A program made the translations under genes and the position numbers. Of a DNA stretch of 64,000 nucleotides, positions 55,076-63,316 are shown in pieces (position 1 is the first letter of the stretch; the number at the start of each line of letters is the position of its first letter). The stretch is from Halobacterium sp. CBA1132 (GTDB taxonomy: Archaea > Halobacteriota > Halobacteria > Halobacteriales > Halobacteriaceae). Below the pieces are notes generated by a model. That model was not told the origin of the DNA, made no database searches, and saw only the letters and a list, made by a program, of their open reading frames with translations. The stretch lies in contig NZ_BCMZ01000001.1 of NCBI RefSeq assembly GCF_001485535.1, forward strand, positions 868,001 to 932,000, written 5' to 3'.

Positions 55076-56113
55076 TCACCAGGTGCCGTGGAACGTGTCG
55101 AACGACAGGTCTTCGAGGGGCTTGTTGCCCACCGCAATCTCGTACTCGCCGGGCGTCAGCATCGGCTTGTGGAACTGCGGGCCGTCGTCGGTCGTGATGC
55201 GCGGACAGCCCGTGTTCACGAACGCGTCCATGTCGAAGTTCCGGAGGCGGTCCGGGGTCACCTCGTCCATCGTGATGAGGTAGGCGTTGTCGTTGTTCTC
55301 GACGATTTCGTTCGCCTGGTCCCAGCGACCCTGCCCGATTTTCGTACAGAAGATGACGCCCCACTTCTCGGCGCTCATCGCCTTGTGGACGGTGGCGTAG
55401 CGCTGCTTGAGGAACTTCTCCGTGTCCGCGACGTCGACGGTGTTGTTCACGGGGTCCGCGATGACGACTTTCTTGTCGGGGTGTTCCATCGCGAGACCGA
55501 GCGGGTGGAACTTCCCGCCGCCGACGTACAGCACTTGGTCGGCGTCGATGTCCGCGCTCGCGTAGTTACAACCGAGAACTTGGCCTTCGTGCGTGAGGCG
55601 GTCGTCGCCCTTCCGCGTGTGGACGTCGAAGTCGCGGGCTTCCAGCCACTCTTTCATGTCCTCGAAGAGGTTCATGTGCTGGGCGGTCGTGACGAGGCCG
55701 ACGTCGCCGATGTCCAGCTCTTCGAGGGACTGCTCCATGATGGGTTCGACGTCGACGTTCGAGAACAGCGGCACGTAGATGATTTTCTCGGACTCCTTCA
55801 TCGGGGAGTGCCCGAAGTGAACGAAGACGTCCGTCCGCCGCATCATGTACGTGTCGAGGTCGCAGGCGCCGTAACACGGCTGGCCCGAAATCATCACGCG
55901 CGTGTCGTCGGGGAGTAGCTTGCGGAGGTCGTCGGCGACCCCGGGCGCGCTTCGCTTCAGCCCCTCGGGGAACTGCATGCCGACCTTCTCCGCGTCGCGC
56001 TCCTCGACCGCGTCCACGATGCGGTCGAGTTCGTAGTCCCACGTCCGGTCGTGTTTCAGGGAGAGTCCGGTGTTCCGGAGGTCTCCGGCCGAACGTGTCT
56101 CTTCGTGACTCAT
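55076..56113 (-). CDS. dph2: Diphthamide synthase subunit Dph2
   Basis: A 345-residue radical-SAM-like (non-canonical) enzyme that transfers the 3-amino-3-carboxypropyl group of SAM to the histidine of elongation factor 2, the first step of diphthamide synthesis. The three Cys positions of its 4Fe-4S cluster are in SGQPCYGACD, VLGCNYASAD and NTGCPRITTDDGPQ. MQFPEGLKR near the start and YVGGGKFHPLGLA are typical. Start at ATG 56113 (MSHEETRS), with a GTTAAAC box about 30 bp upstream on the minus strand; the longer frame is not needed. Confidence 0.95.
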   Translation of the reverse strand: MSHEETRSAGDLRNTGLSLKHDRTWDYELDRIVDAVEERDAEKVGMQFPEGLKRSAPGVADDLRKLLPDDTRVMISGQPCYGACDLDTYMMRRTDVFVHFGHSPMKESEKIIYVPLFSNVDVEPIMEQSLEELDIGDVGLVTTAQHMNLFEDMKEWLEARDFDVHTRKGDDRLTHEGQVLGCNYASADIDADQVLYVGGGKFHPLGLAMEHPDKKVVIADPVNNTVDVADTEKFLKQRYATVHKAMSAEKWGVIFCTKIGQGRWDQANEIVENNDNAYLITMDEVTPDRLRNFDMDAFVNTGCPRITTDDGPQFHKPMLTPGEYEIAVGNKPLEDLSFDTFHGTW

Positions 56114-56268
56114 TGCACTCCGATACTGGCTTCGGTCGTTTAACCTCGGCGGTTTCACGGGTTCGACTGCAGTCCACTCGCATACGCGTTGCAGTGGCAT
56201 GCGAACCCGTCACAACAATCTCGACCCGAGCAAGCAAGGCTTTTCTGTGACATGCTGTTTGCTGGGGT

Positions 56269-57399
56269 GTGTCCGACACTGAACGAGGTTCCAGCGACGC
56301 ACAGCGTTCGAGTGATACCAGCCACTCGATGCCCTCGCGCCGAGGATTCCTCGGCGCGGTCGGCGCCGCATCGACGGGCGCTCTCGCGGGCTGTACGAGC
56401 CTCTTCGGCGGCAGCAGCCAGGACGTCCTCCGTGTCACTGCGTGGAGCGGGAACTACGGCGAGCGCTTCGAGAACGCCATCAAGCCGATCTTCGAATCCC
56501 GGTTCGACGCCGAACTCCGCGTGAACTTCGGCTGGAACGAGATTCTCGCGAACATCAAGGCCGCACCGCCGGACGACCCGCCCTACGACGTGACGGTCAC
56601 GTGCGAGCCCATCTACTACAACGGCCGCAAATCGGGGCTGTTCGAGCCGCTCCGATACGACGAGAACATCCCGAACATCGAGAACGTCATCCCCTACTAC
56701 CGGGATATCCGCCCCATCGAGTACGGGGCGCCGGTCGACGGCGCGCCGCTGTCCATCCTCTACCGGAACGACCTCGACGAGCCGGTCGAGACGTGGAGTG
56801 ACTTCACGGGGTCGACGGTCACCGAATCCAGCGGCGTCGGCGTCGACTCCGGGTTCTGGATCTACCCGCTGCTCGCGGCCGGCGTCGGCACCGACGCCGC
56901 GCCCAGCGCGCAGGAACTCTACCAGGAGCAGTACCACGAGGACATCTTCGACACCCTCGAAACGTGGCCCATCGAGGGCTGGGCGTCCTCCGGCACCGAC
57001 GTCTGGCAGCAGTTCGACAACGGCATCATCGACGCCGCGCAGTGGTACTTCGGCCAGATCTACTACGACATCGAGGACCACGACAACATCGACTTCGCGA
57101 TGCCGTCCGCGAACGCCGCCTACCTCGACAACTGGGCGGTCGTCCGCGGCACCGACCAGCGCACGCTCGGAGAGGAGTTCATCAACATGCTCCTCGACCC
57201 CGAAGTCCAGAGCAAGTGGTCCGAGGAGTCACCGACGCTGTTCACGACCGAGGACATGGAGTACGCCGGCGACCTCGGCGAGTACCTGCCGTCCAACGCG
57301 GAGGAAGCCCAGCAGTACGCCATCCCCCAGTGGGACGACCTCGCGGAGTACTCCGAGACGTTCTCCGAGAAGTTCCAGACGATGAAGACGCAGGGCTGA
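56269..57399 (+). CDS. PotD-like ABC transporter substrate-binding lipoprotein
   Basis: A 376-residue binding protein. It starts with GTG (MSDTERGSSD), has a Tat signal SRRGFLG and a lipobox ending ALAGC (Cys42), then a mature domain beginning VLRVTAWSGNYGERFENA, like the PotD/PotF spermidine/putrescine or related families. Ligand residues cannot be fixed from sequence alone. A GCTTTTCTG box lies 23-31 bp before the start. It leads a four-gene operon with ATPase and two permeases. The ligand may be a polyamine, thiamine, or another organic cation or acid. Confidence 0.9.
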   Translation: MSDTERGSSDAQRSSDTSHSMPSRRGFLGAVGAASTGALAGCTSLFGGSSQDVLRVTAWSGNYGERFENAIKPIFESRFDAELRVNFGWNEILANIKAAPPDDPPYDVTVTCEPIYYNGRKSGLFEPLRYDENIPNIENVIPYYRDIRPIEYGAPVDGAPLSILYRNDLDEPVETWSDFTGSTVTESSGVGVDSGFWIYPLLAAGVGTDAAPSAQELYQEQYHEDIFDTLETWPIEGWASSGTDVWQQFDNGIIDAAQWYFGQIYYDIEDHDNIDFAMPSANAAYLDNWAVVRGTDQRTLGEEFINMLLDPEVQSKWSEESPTLFTTEDMEYAGDLGEYLPSNAEEAQQYAIPQWDDLAEYSETFSEKFQTMKTQG

Positions 57400-57414
57400 C
57401 GCCCGGTGAACACA

Positions 57415-58542
57415 ATGGCAACAGTCACCCTCGACGACCTGACGAAGAAGTACGGCGACCTGACCGCAGTAAACGGCCTCGACCTCGATGTCGAGGACGG
57501 GGAGCTCCTCTGCCTCCTCGGCCCATCCGGGTGCGGGAAGTCGACGACCCTACGGATGCTCGGCGGCCTCGAAACGCCGACGGACGGCGACGTCTACATC
57601 AGCGACGAGCGCGTCACCGACACGCCCGCCTACGACCGGAACACGTCCATCGTCTTCCAGTCGTGGGCGCTGTTCCCGCACAAAACCGTCGCCGAGAACG
57701 TCGCGTTCGGCCTCAAGATGGACGGCGTCGACGAGGACGAACGACTCGCGAAAGCCCGCCGCGTCCTCGACATCGTCGAGATGGGAGAGTTCGAGGACGC
57801 CGACCCGGAGGACCTCTCCGGCGGACAGAAGCAGCGCGTCGCTCTCGCGCGCTCGCTCGCCGTCGAACCGGAGGTTCTGTTGCTCGACGAGCCGTTGTCG
57901 AATCTCGACAAACGGCTCCGCGAGCAGATGCAACTCGAACTCCGGAACATCCAGGCGGAAGTCGACACCACGTTCGTCCACGTCACCCACGACCAGAACG
58001 AGGCGTTCACGCTCGCCGACCGCATCGGCATCATGAACGACGGCCAACTCGAACAGGTCGGGGCGCCGCGGGAAGTGTACGACGACCCGAACAACCAGTT
58101 CGTCGAGGAGTTCCTCGGTGACACGAACCTCGTCTCGGCGACCGTCGACGAGCTGACCGCCGACGGCGTGGTCGCCGACGTCGAGTTCGGCACGACGATC
58201 GAGGTTCCGACGCCGACCGACGACCTCGAACCGGGTGACCCGCTGTCCGTCTCGTTCCGCCCGGAGATTCTGACCATCGAGCCCGCCGAGAGCGACGGCA
58301 CCGACGCGGCCGCTCACGACGACGGGTTCACGAACGAACTCGTCGGAGCCGTCACGGACGTCCTCTACCGCGGTTCCTCGGTCCGCTTCTACGTCGAAAT
58401 CGGCGACAGCAGCGTCTTCTTCGAGCAGAGTGTCGGCGCGGAGACCGACTTCGAGGTCGGCGACCGCGTCCGCGTCACGTGGGACCCGACCGACCTCCTC
58501 CTGTTCTCGGCGGGCGACCGCGTCGGCGGAGGTGGAACCTGA
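57415..58542 (+). CDS. PotA-like ABC transporter ATPase
   Basis: A 375-residue ATPase with one ABC domain (Walker A GPSGCGKST near residue 37, signature LSGGQKQR near 137, Walker B VLLLDEPLSNLD near 157) and a C-terminal TOBE domain (from about residue 240), as in PotA and other importers for small organic ligands. ATG 57415 is chosen; the open frame begins with a GTG nine bases upstream. The TGA stop overlaps the ATG of permease 1 (TGATG), so translation is coupled. Confidence 0.94.
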   Translation: MATVTLDDLTKKYGDLTAVNGLDLDVEDGELLCLLGPSGCGKSTTLRMLGGLETPTDGDVYISDERVTDTPAYDRNTSIVFQSWALFPHKTVAENVAFGLKMDGVDEDERLAKARRVLDIVEMGEFEDADPEDLSGGQKQRVALARSLAVEPEVLLLDEPLSNLDKRLREQMQLELRNIQAEVDTTFVHVTHDQNEAFTLADRIGIMNDGQLEQVGAPREVYDDPNNQFVEEFLGDTNLVSATVDELTADGVVADVEFGTTIEVPTPTDDLEPGDPLSVSFRPEILTIEPAESDGTDAAAHDDGFTNELVGAVTDVLYRGSSVRFYVEIGDSSVFFEQSVGAETDFEVGDRVRVTWDPTDLLLFSAGDRVGGGGT

Positions 58543-59444
58543 TGGCGGGTCACGTCGACTCCGTGTTCACGTGGTTCGGCGAGCGCATCAAAGACCAGGA
58601 CTCCACGGCGCTGTTCCTCCTGGTGCCAGTGACGCTGTTCGAAGTCGCGTTCTTCGTCGTTCCGTTCTGCATCCTCCTCCGGATGAGCTTCAACGCACAG
58701 TCGCCGAACGGCTTCTACGAGTCGGCGTGGACACTCGCGTCCTACCAGGAAGTCCTCCGGTCGGACCTGTTACACGACATCCTCCTGTTCTCGTTCAAGT
58801 TCGCCGTCATCGCCACGGTGCTGTCCGTGATTATCGGCCTGTTCTACGCGTACGCCGTCTACCGCGCCGACGGATTCAAGCGCTCCATCCTGCTGTTCGC
58901 CGTCGTCCTCCCGCTGCTGACGACGCTCGTCGTCAAGACGTACGCGTGGCGGCCGCTCCTCTCGCCGGACGGCGTGCTCAACAACGTCCTGCTCTCGCTC
59001 GGCGTCATCTCGACGCCAATCTCGTTCGCGCCGGGGCTGTTCGGCGCCGTCGTCGGCCAAGTGTACATCGTCGTTCCGTACAGCATCCTCTCGATTTACA
59101 GCGTGCTCTCGACCATCGACTGGGCGGTCGTGGAAGCGGCCCGCGACCTCGGCGCGTCCCGGCCGCGCTCGTTCGTCGAAGTCGTGCTACCCGAGGTGCT
59201 CCCGGGAATCGCGGTCGCGACCGTCGTCTCGTTCGCGTGGAGCGTCGGCGCGTACGCCGCACCCTCGCAGCTCGGGTCCGGCCAGCAGACGACGTTCGCG
59301 ATGTACGTCGAACAAATCATGCTCAACCAGTTCAACTGGCCGTTCGGCGCGGCGCTGTCGGTGGTCATGCTCGGATTGATGCTCGTGGTCTCGCTGGCCG
59401 CGTTCCGCCTGCTCGGCGGCAGTGGAGGTGTCGGCGATGTCTGA
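58542..59444 (+). CDS. PotB-like ABC transporter permease
   Basis: A 300-residue permease with six helices in the BPD-transporter-1 fold. The loop EAARDLGASRPRSFVEVVLPEVLPGI is the EAA motif that contacts the ATPase. The start ATG overlaps the ATPase stop and is preceded by GGAGGTGG within the ATPase C-terminus. It pairs with the next permease to form a heterodimeric pore. Confidence 0.93.
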   Translation: MAGHVDSVFTWFGERIKDQDSTALFLLVPVTLFEVAFFVVPFCILLRMSFNAQSPNGFYESAWTLASYQEVLRSDLLHDILLFSFKFAVIATVLSVIIGLFYAYAVYRADGFKRSILLFAVVLPLLTTLVVKTYAWRPLLSPDGVLNNVLLSLGVISTPISFAPGLFGAVVGQVYIVVPYSILSIYSVLSTIDWAVVEAARDLGASRPRSFVEVVLPEVLPGIAVATVVSFAWSVGAYAAPSQLGSGQQTTFAMYVEQIMLNQFNWPFGAALSVVMLGLMLVVSLAAFRLLGGSGGVGDV

Positions 59445-60252
59445 GAACGGCCTGACCCGCGAACGCGTCGAAGACCTGCTGTTCCAGGCCGGCTACTGGA
59501 CGGTGCTGGCGCTGATGTTGCTGCCCATCGCCGTCGTCTTCGTGACGTCCTTCCAGCAGGCTGACCTGCTGCAGTTCCCGCCGAAGGGGTTCAGCACGAA
59601 GTGGTACGCGCAGTTCTTCTCGAGCCCGCGCTGGCTCGGCGCGGTCGTCGACAGCCTCGTCATCGGCGTGGGCGCGTCAGCGGTCTCGACCGTGCTCGGC
59701 GTCGCCGGGTCGCTCGCCGTCAATCAATCGGACAGCCGGCTCGCGGACGTCCTGGTTCCGATCGTGTTGCTGCCGCTGCTCATCCCGCCGGTGGTCCTCG
59801 GGCTGACCTTCCTCATCTACTTCGAGACCATCGGCATCGGCAGCGACTACGTGCAGGTCATTCTCGCACACGCGTTGTGGGCGACGCCGCTGGCGTTCTT
59901 CATCATGCAGTCGGTGTTCTCCCGCTTCGACTGGAACCTCCGAGACGCCGGCATGGACCTCGGCGCGCGACCCCACCAGACGTTCTACCACGTCGTCCTG
60001 CCGAACGTGAAACACGGCGTCATCATCTCCGCGCTGGTGACGTTCATCATCAGCCTCCAGGAGTTCATCATGGCGCTGTACCTCACCGGGTTCGGCACGC
60101 GGACCATCCCGGTGCTGGCGTGGAATCAGCTCACGCAGTCGCTGACGCCGATGGTCAGCGTCGTCTCGACGTTCCTCATCCTGGCGTCCGTGCTCGCCGT
60201 GCTCGTCTCCACGGCGCTCATGAACATGGAGTGGCTGGCCGACCAGCTGTAG
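59437..60252 (+). CDS. PotC-like ABC transporter permease
   Basis: A 271-residue second permease of the same kind. The EAA-type loop is DAGMDLGARPHQTFYHVVLPNVKHGVI, and DLLQFPPKGFSTKWY and LAVNQSDSRLADVLVPIVLLPLLIPPVVLG show the usual PotC order. Start ATG at 59437 overlaps the previous gene by 8 bases and follows GGAGGTG. The operon order (binding protein, ATPase, PotB, PotC) differs from the E. coli potABCD order but has all parts. Confidence 0.93.
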   Translation: MSENGLTRERVEDLLFQAGYWTVLALMLLPIAVVFVTSFQQADLLQFPPKGFSTKWYAQFFSSPRWLGAVVDSLVIGVGASAVSTVLGVAGSLAVNQSDSRLADVLVPIVLLPLLIPPVVLGLTFLIYFETIGIGSDYVQVILAHALWATPLAFFIMQSVFSRFDWNLRDAGMDLGARPHQTFYHVVLPNVKHGVIISALVTFIISLQEFIMALYLTGFGTRTIPVLAWNQLTQSLTPMVSVVSTFLILASVLAVLVSTALMNMEWLADQL

Positions 60253-60308
60253 GTCGGTCGCCCGCCGGCTCCGGCACCTTCAAACCGTCCGAGCCCGAAC
60301 CGCGAAGT

Positions 60309-60707
60309 ATGAGCGTCGATTCCGATTCCGCGGCTGCGACTGGCACCACCAACGCCGACGACATCGCGCGCCAGCTCGGCGAAGCCATCGAGGAGTCCCC
60401 CGAGTACCAGCGCTACGAGGAGACGAAGGCCGCCGTCGAGGACAGCGAGGAAGTCCAGAATCTCATCGACGACTTCGAGGACCTCCGCCAGGAGTTCATG
60501 CTCGCGCGACAGACCGGCGACGCCACGCAGGAGGACGCGAAGAAGGTCGAGGACGCGCAGAACCGCCTCCACGACCATCCCGTGATGGCCGACCACCTCG
60601 ACGCACAGGACGAACTGGAAGCCAAATTCGAGTTCCTCAACGACCTCATCTCGGAGCCGCTGGACGTCGACTTCGTCGGCGAGTCCGGCGCGTGCTGTCA
60701 GGACTAG
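60309..60707 (+). CDS. YlbF/YmcA-like (DUF964) helical protein
   Basis: A 132-residue all-helical protein (IARQLGEAIEESPEYQRYEETKAAV, EVQNLIDDFEDLRQEFMLARQTG, VMADHLDAQDELEAKFEFLNDLI), the pattern of YlbF/YmcA proteins. It ends with the motif GACCQD, with two adjacent Cys at the C-terminus. In Bacillus these proteins form a complex with YaaT that carries Fe-S clusters and affects RNase Y; archaeal roles are unknown. The Cys pair may be related to such a cluster. It starts 57 bases after the permease and could be in the same transcript. Confidence 0.8.
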   Translation: MSVDSDSAAATGTTNADDIARQLGEAIEESPEYQRYEETKAAVEDSEEVQNLIDDFEDLRQEFMLARQTGDATQEDAKKVEDAQNRLHDHPVMADHLDAQDELEAKFEFLNDLISEPLDVDFVGESGACCQD

Positions 60708-60713
60708 CGACCG

Positions 60714-60904
60714 CTACTCGTCGTACTTCTCGCTGATTGTCGCTTCTTCGGCCGCGAGCGTCTCGATGCCGGTCTTCACGCCGTGCGTGAGGACGATGTG
60801 TCCGAGGTCCGTGAGCACGTAGTACGAGTACGGCTCGTCGGTACCCGTGTTCGGCTCGCGGCAGTCCCTTCCTCACCGTAGTCCCCGCCTTGCAGCACGT
60901 GCAT
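60714..60904 (-). pseudogene. Small conserved gene with an apparent one-base frameshift
   Basis: Two frames on the minus strand are joined by a missing base. The start (ATG at 60904) reads MHVLQGGDYGEEG; after a run of three C on the plus strand (60866-60868) coding resumes one frame over as DCREPNTGTDEPYSYYVL, running TDLGHIVLTHGVK and ending SEKYDE at 60714. Restoring one base in the run gives a 63-residue protein with GC-ending codons throughout. I do not recognise a firm family; the PYSYYVLTDLG part resembles the end of small winged-helix proteins. It may be intact in the organism if the deletion is a sequencing error. Confidence 0.5.
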
Positions 60905-60976
60905 CTGCCGTGCCTGCGTCCGCCGCCGCGTCGCGAACCCCGGGACGCTAAGGGGTTGCGCGACCCACGACGGGAT

Positions 60977-61819
60977 ATGGTTCACTCCGACTGGGGCGAC
61001 TGGCTGCCGACGGCCGTCGAAGCGGCGAACCCCGACGGCGTCGCGGTCTGGTATCTCGGCTGCAACGGCTTCGTGCTCAAGGGCGAGGGCGGGACGACGC
61101 TGTTCATCGACCCCTATCTGGGGACGGGTGACCCGCCGCGCACGATTCGGATGATTCCGGTGCCGTTCGACCCACGCGACGTCACGGAGGCCGACGCTGT
61201 GTTCGCGACACACGAGCACGTCGACCACGTTCACGGGCCGAGTCAAGCGCCGATTCTCGCCGAGACCGGCGCACAGTTCTACGCGCCCGACGACTCGCTG
61301 ACGGTGGCGCGCGGCGAGGAGTCGTGGGACGACAACTACGCCCTCGACACCGACCAGTACAACGAGGTCGAGGAGGGCGACACGTTCGAGGTCGGCGAGT
61401 TCACGGTCCACGTCGAACCCGCTCACGACCCGGACGCCACCCACCCCGTCTCGTACGTCATCGAGCACGACGCGGGCACTATCTTCCACGGCGGCGACAC
61501 CAAGCCCAGCGACGACTTCGAGCGCCTCGGAAGCGAGTACGACATCGATCTCGGAATTCTGGCGTTCGGCACCGTCGGCATGGTCCCGGACAAGCAGACC
61601 CGCGTGCCGAAACGTACGCGCTGGTACAACGACGAGAACCAAATCATCGAGGCCGCCAACGACCTCCAGTTCGACCGCCTGCTGCCCTCTCACTGGGACA
61701 TGTGGAAGGGCCTGACCGCGGACCCCACTGCCCTCCACCACCACGCCAACTCCTTCGAGTACCCGGAGCGACTAGACATCGTGGAAATCGGCGACCGCGT
61801 AGACGTGACAGGCGAGTAA
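60977..61819 (+). CDS. Metallo-beta-lactamase-fold hydrolase (UlaG-like)
   Basis: A 280-residue MBL-fold protein. The zinc motif ATHEHVDHVHG (HxHxDH) is near residue 79, with GGDTKPSDDF near 175 and PSHWDMWKG near 239 (third region His). FIDPYLGTGDPPRT and WYLGCNGFVLKGEGG at the N-terminus fit lactonase-like UlaG relatives that cleave sugar phosphate lactones; the substrate is not certain. ATG 60977 is used; the frame is open further upstream into the frameshifted gene region. Confidence 0.88.
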   Translation: MVHSDWGDWLPTAVEAANPDGVAVWYLGCNGFVLKGEGGTTLFIDPYLGTGDPPRTIRMIPVPFDPRDVTEADAVFATHEHVDHVHGPSQAPILAETGAQFYAPDDSLTVARGEESWDDNYALDTDQYNEVEEGDTFEVGEFTVHVEPAHDPDATHPVSYVIEHDAGTIFHGGDTKPSDDFERLGSEYDIDLGILAFGTVGMVPDKQTRVPKRTRWYNDENQIIEAANDLQFDRLLPSHWDMWKGLTADPTALHHHANSFEYPERLDIVEIGDRVDVTGE

Positions 61820-61900
61820 CTGGCAACGGGAGTCGGCGGGTAATTTAAGTCCTCGTCCGCGTACGTGGTCGTATGCACGACCAACCCGCGGGTGGTTCCG

Positions 61901-63250
61901 ATGAGTGACGAGACGGTCGTCGAGACCGACGGCGTCACCGTCAGCAAGTTCTTCAACGCCGAGGACTTCCCCGTTCCGGCGGTCGCCTTCGACGTCGACT
62001 CCTCCCGCGACGACGCGGTCACGCTCCGCATTGTCGACGAGATTCCCGACGAGTTCGGCATCGACCAGATCGGGTTCCACCCCGAGTACGGCAGCGAACA
62101 CTGGACGGCCAGCGGCGACGGCGTCGTTCGCTTCGAGCGCGAAATCGAACCCGGCGAGTCGTTCACCACGGTCTACGGCGTCCGCATGGAGGAAGGCCAA
62201 GACGAGACGCCGTTCCTCTCCGCGCCGACGGTCGAACTCGACGGCGAGGACATCGACGACGTGGTACCGCCGGAGTCCACGGACGTCGTCCGTGAACTCG
62301 CCGGCGGGGACCGCGACACGGTGCCGGGGCTGGAAGACGACGCCGAGGAGGCCGGCCTCGAAGCCGACATCGAGGGCAGCATCGAGTCCCTCGAAGAGGA
62401 GGACGCCGAAATCCTCGAGGGCGACGTCGACCTCGGCGACGAACCGAGCGACGACGAGGAGCTGGACACCGAGGACGAAGCGTTCGAGGCGGAGCCGGAG
62501 CCGTCGACCGAACCCGAGTCCGAGGGGTTCGGCGGCGAGCAGCCCGAACCGGACGCTGACGACGAGGAACCCCTCGCAGAGCCGGAAGCCGAGGGATTCG
62601 GCGAGGAGGAAGCCGACACCGAAGAGCCCGCGGAACTCGAACCGGAGCCCGCGCCGTCGTCGGTCGGATTCGACGCCGGCGACCTCGTGGCGACGCTCGC
62701 CGAGGCCATCCGCAACGACGAGGTCAGTGACGACGACCTCGAAACCCTGCAGGACGCCTTCGGCGGCGTCCCCAACAGCACGCAGGTCGAAATCGAGCAC
62801 CTCCAGAGCCGCGTCTCCGAACTGGAGGCGTACACGGACGCCCTCGAGGAGTTCCTCGACGAGGAGGGCACCGCCCAGCAGCTCGTCAGCGACGTCGAGG
62901 ACGAGGTCGCCTCGCTGTCCGCGGCGCTGGACGACCTCGACGACGAGCTCGGCGAGGTCGAAGCGAGCGTCGAGGACGCCGCGGGCGACCGCGAGCAGCT
63001 CCGCGAGCGCGTCGCGGACGTCGAAGCGGAAGTCGACGCCGTCGACGACCTCCACGAGGACGTCGAACGCCTCCGCGGGGACGTGGACGCAATCGACGAG
63101 CGCCTCGAAGACACCGAGGACGCCGTCATGGAGGTCGACGAACTCGAAGACGACCTCGACGACGTCAGCGAGGACCTCGAGGACCTCGAGGACCACGTCG
63201 ACGAGATCGAGGAGTGGCGCAGCCAGCTCTCCGACGTCTTCGGCGCGTAA
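61901..63250 (+). CDS. Acidic protein with long C-terminal coiled coil
   Basis: A 449-residue protein, about a third Asp/Glu. Residues 1-130 form a beta-rich domain (VSKFFNAEDFPVPAVAFDV, DEIPDEFGIDQIGFHPEYGSEH), then a long disordered acidic stretch with EPEPS- and EAEGFG-type repeats (about 140-260), and a heptad-like coiled coil (about 300-449) of repeated DVEDEV/DELDDLD-type units. The repeats resemble those of structural or chemotaxis-related scaffold proteins, but no known domain is evident. Start at ATG 61901 (MSDETVVE) is preferred over the upstream GTG. Confidence 0.75.
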   Translation: MSDETVVETDGVTVSKFFNAEDFPVPAVAFDVDSSRDDAVTLRIVDEIPDEFGIDQIGFHPEYGSEHWTASGDGVVRFEREIEPGESFTTVYGVRMEEGQDETPFLSAPTVELDGEDIDDVVPPESTDVVRELAGGDRDTVPGLEDDAEEAGLEADIEGSIESLEEEDAEILEGDVDLGDEPSDDEELDTEDEAFEAEPEPSTEPESEGFGGEQPEPDADDEEPLAEPEAEGFGEEEADTEEPAELEPEPAPSSVGFDAGDLVATLAEAIRNDEVSDDDLETLQDAFGGVPNSTQVEIEHLQSRVSELEAYTDALEEFLDEEGTAQQLVSDVEDEVASLSAALDDLDDELGEVEASVEDAAGDREQLRERVADVEAEVDAVDDLHEDVERLRGDVDAIDERLEDTEDAVMEVDELEDDLDDVSEDLEDLEDHVDEIEEWRSQLSDVFGA

Positions 63251-63316
63251 CGCCGCCGCAGCCGCCCGGCTGGGGGAATCACAACCGTTTTCGGCGCCCG
63301 CGGCCTCTACTCGACA

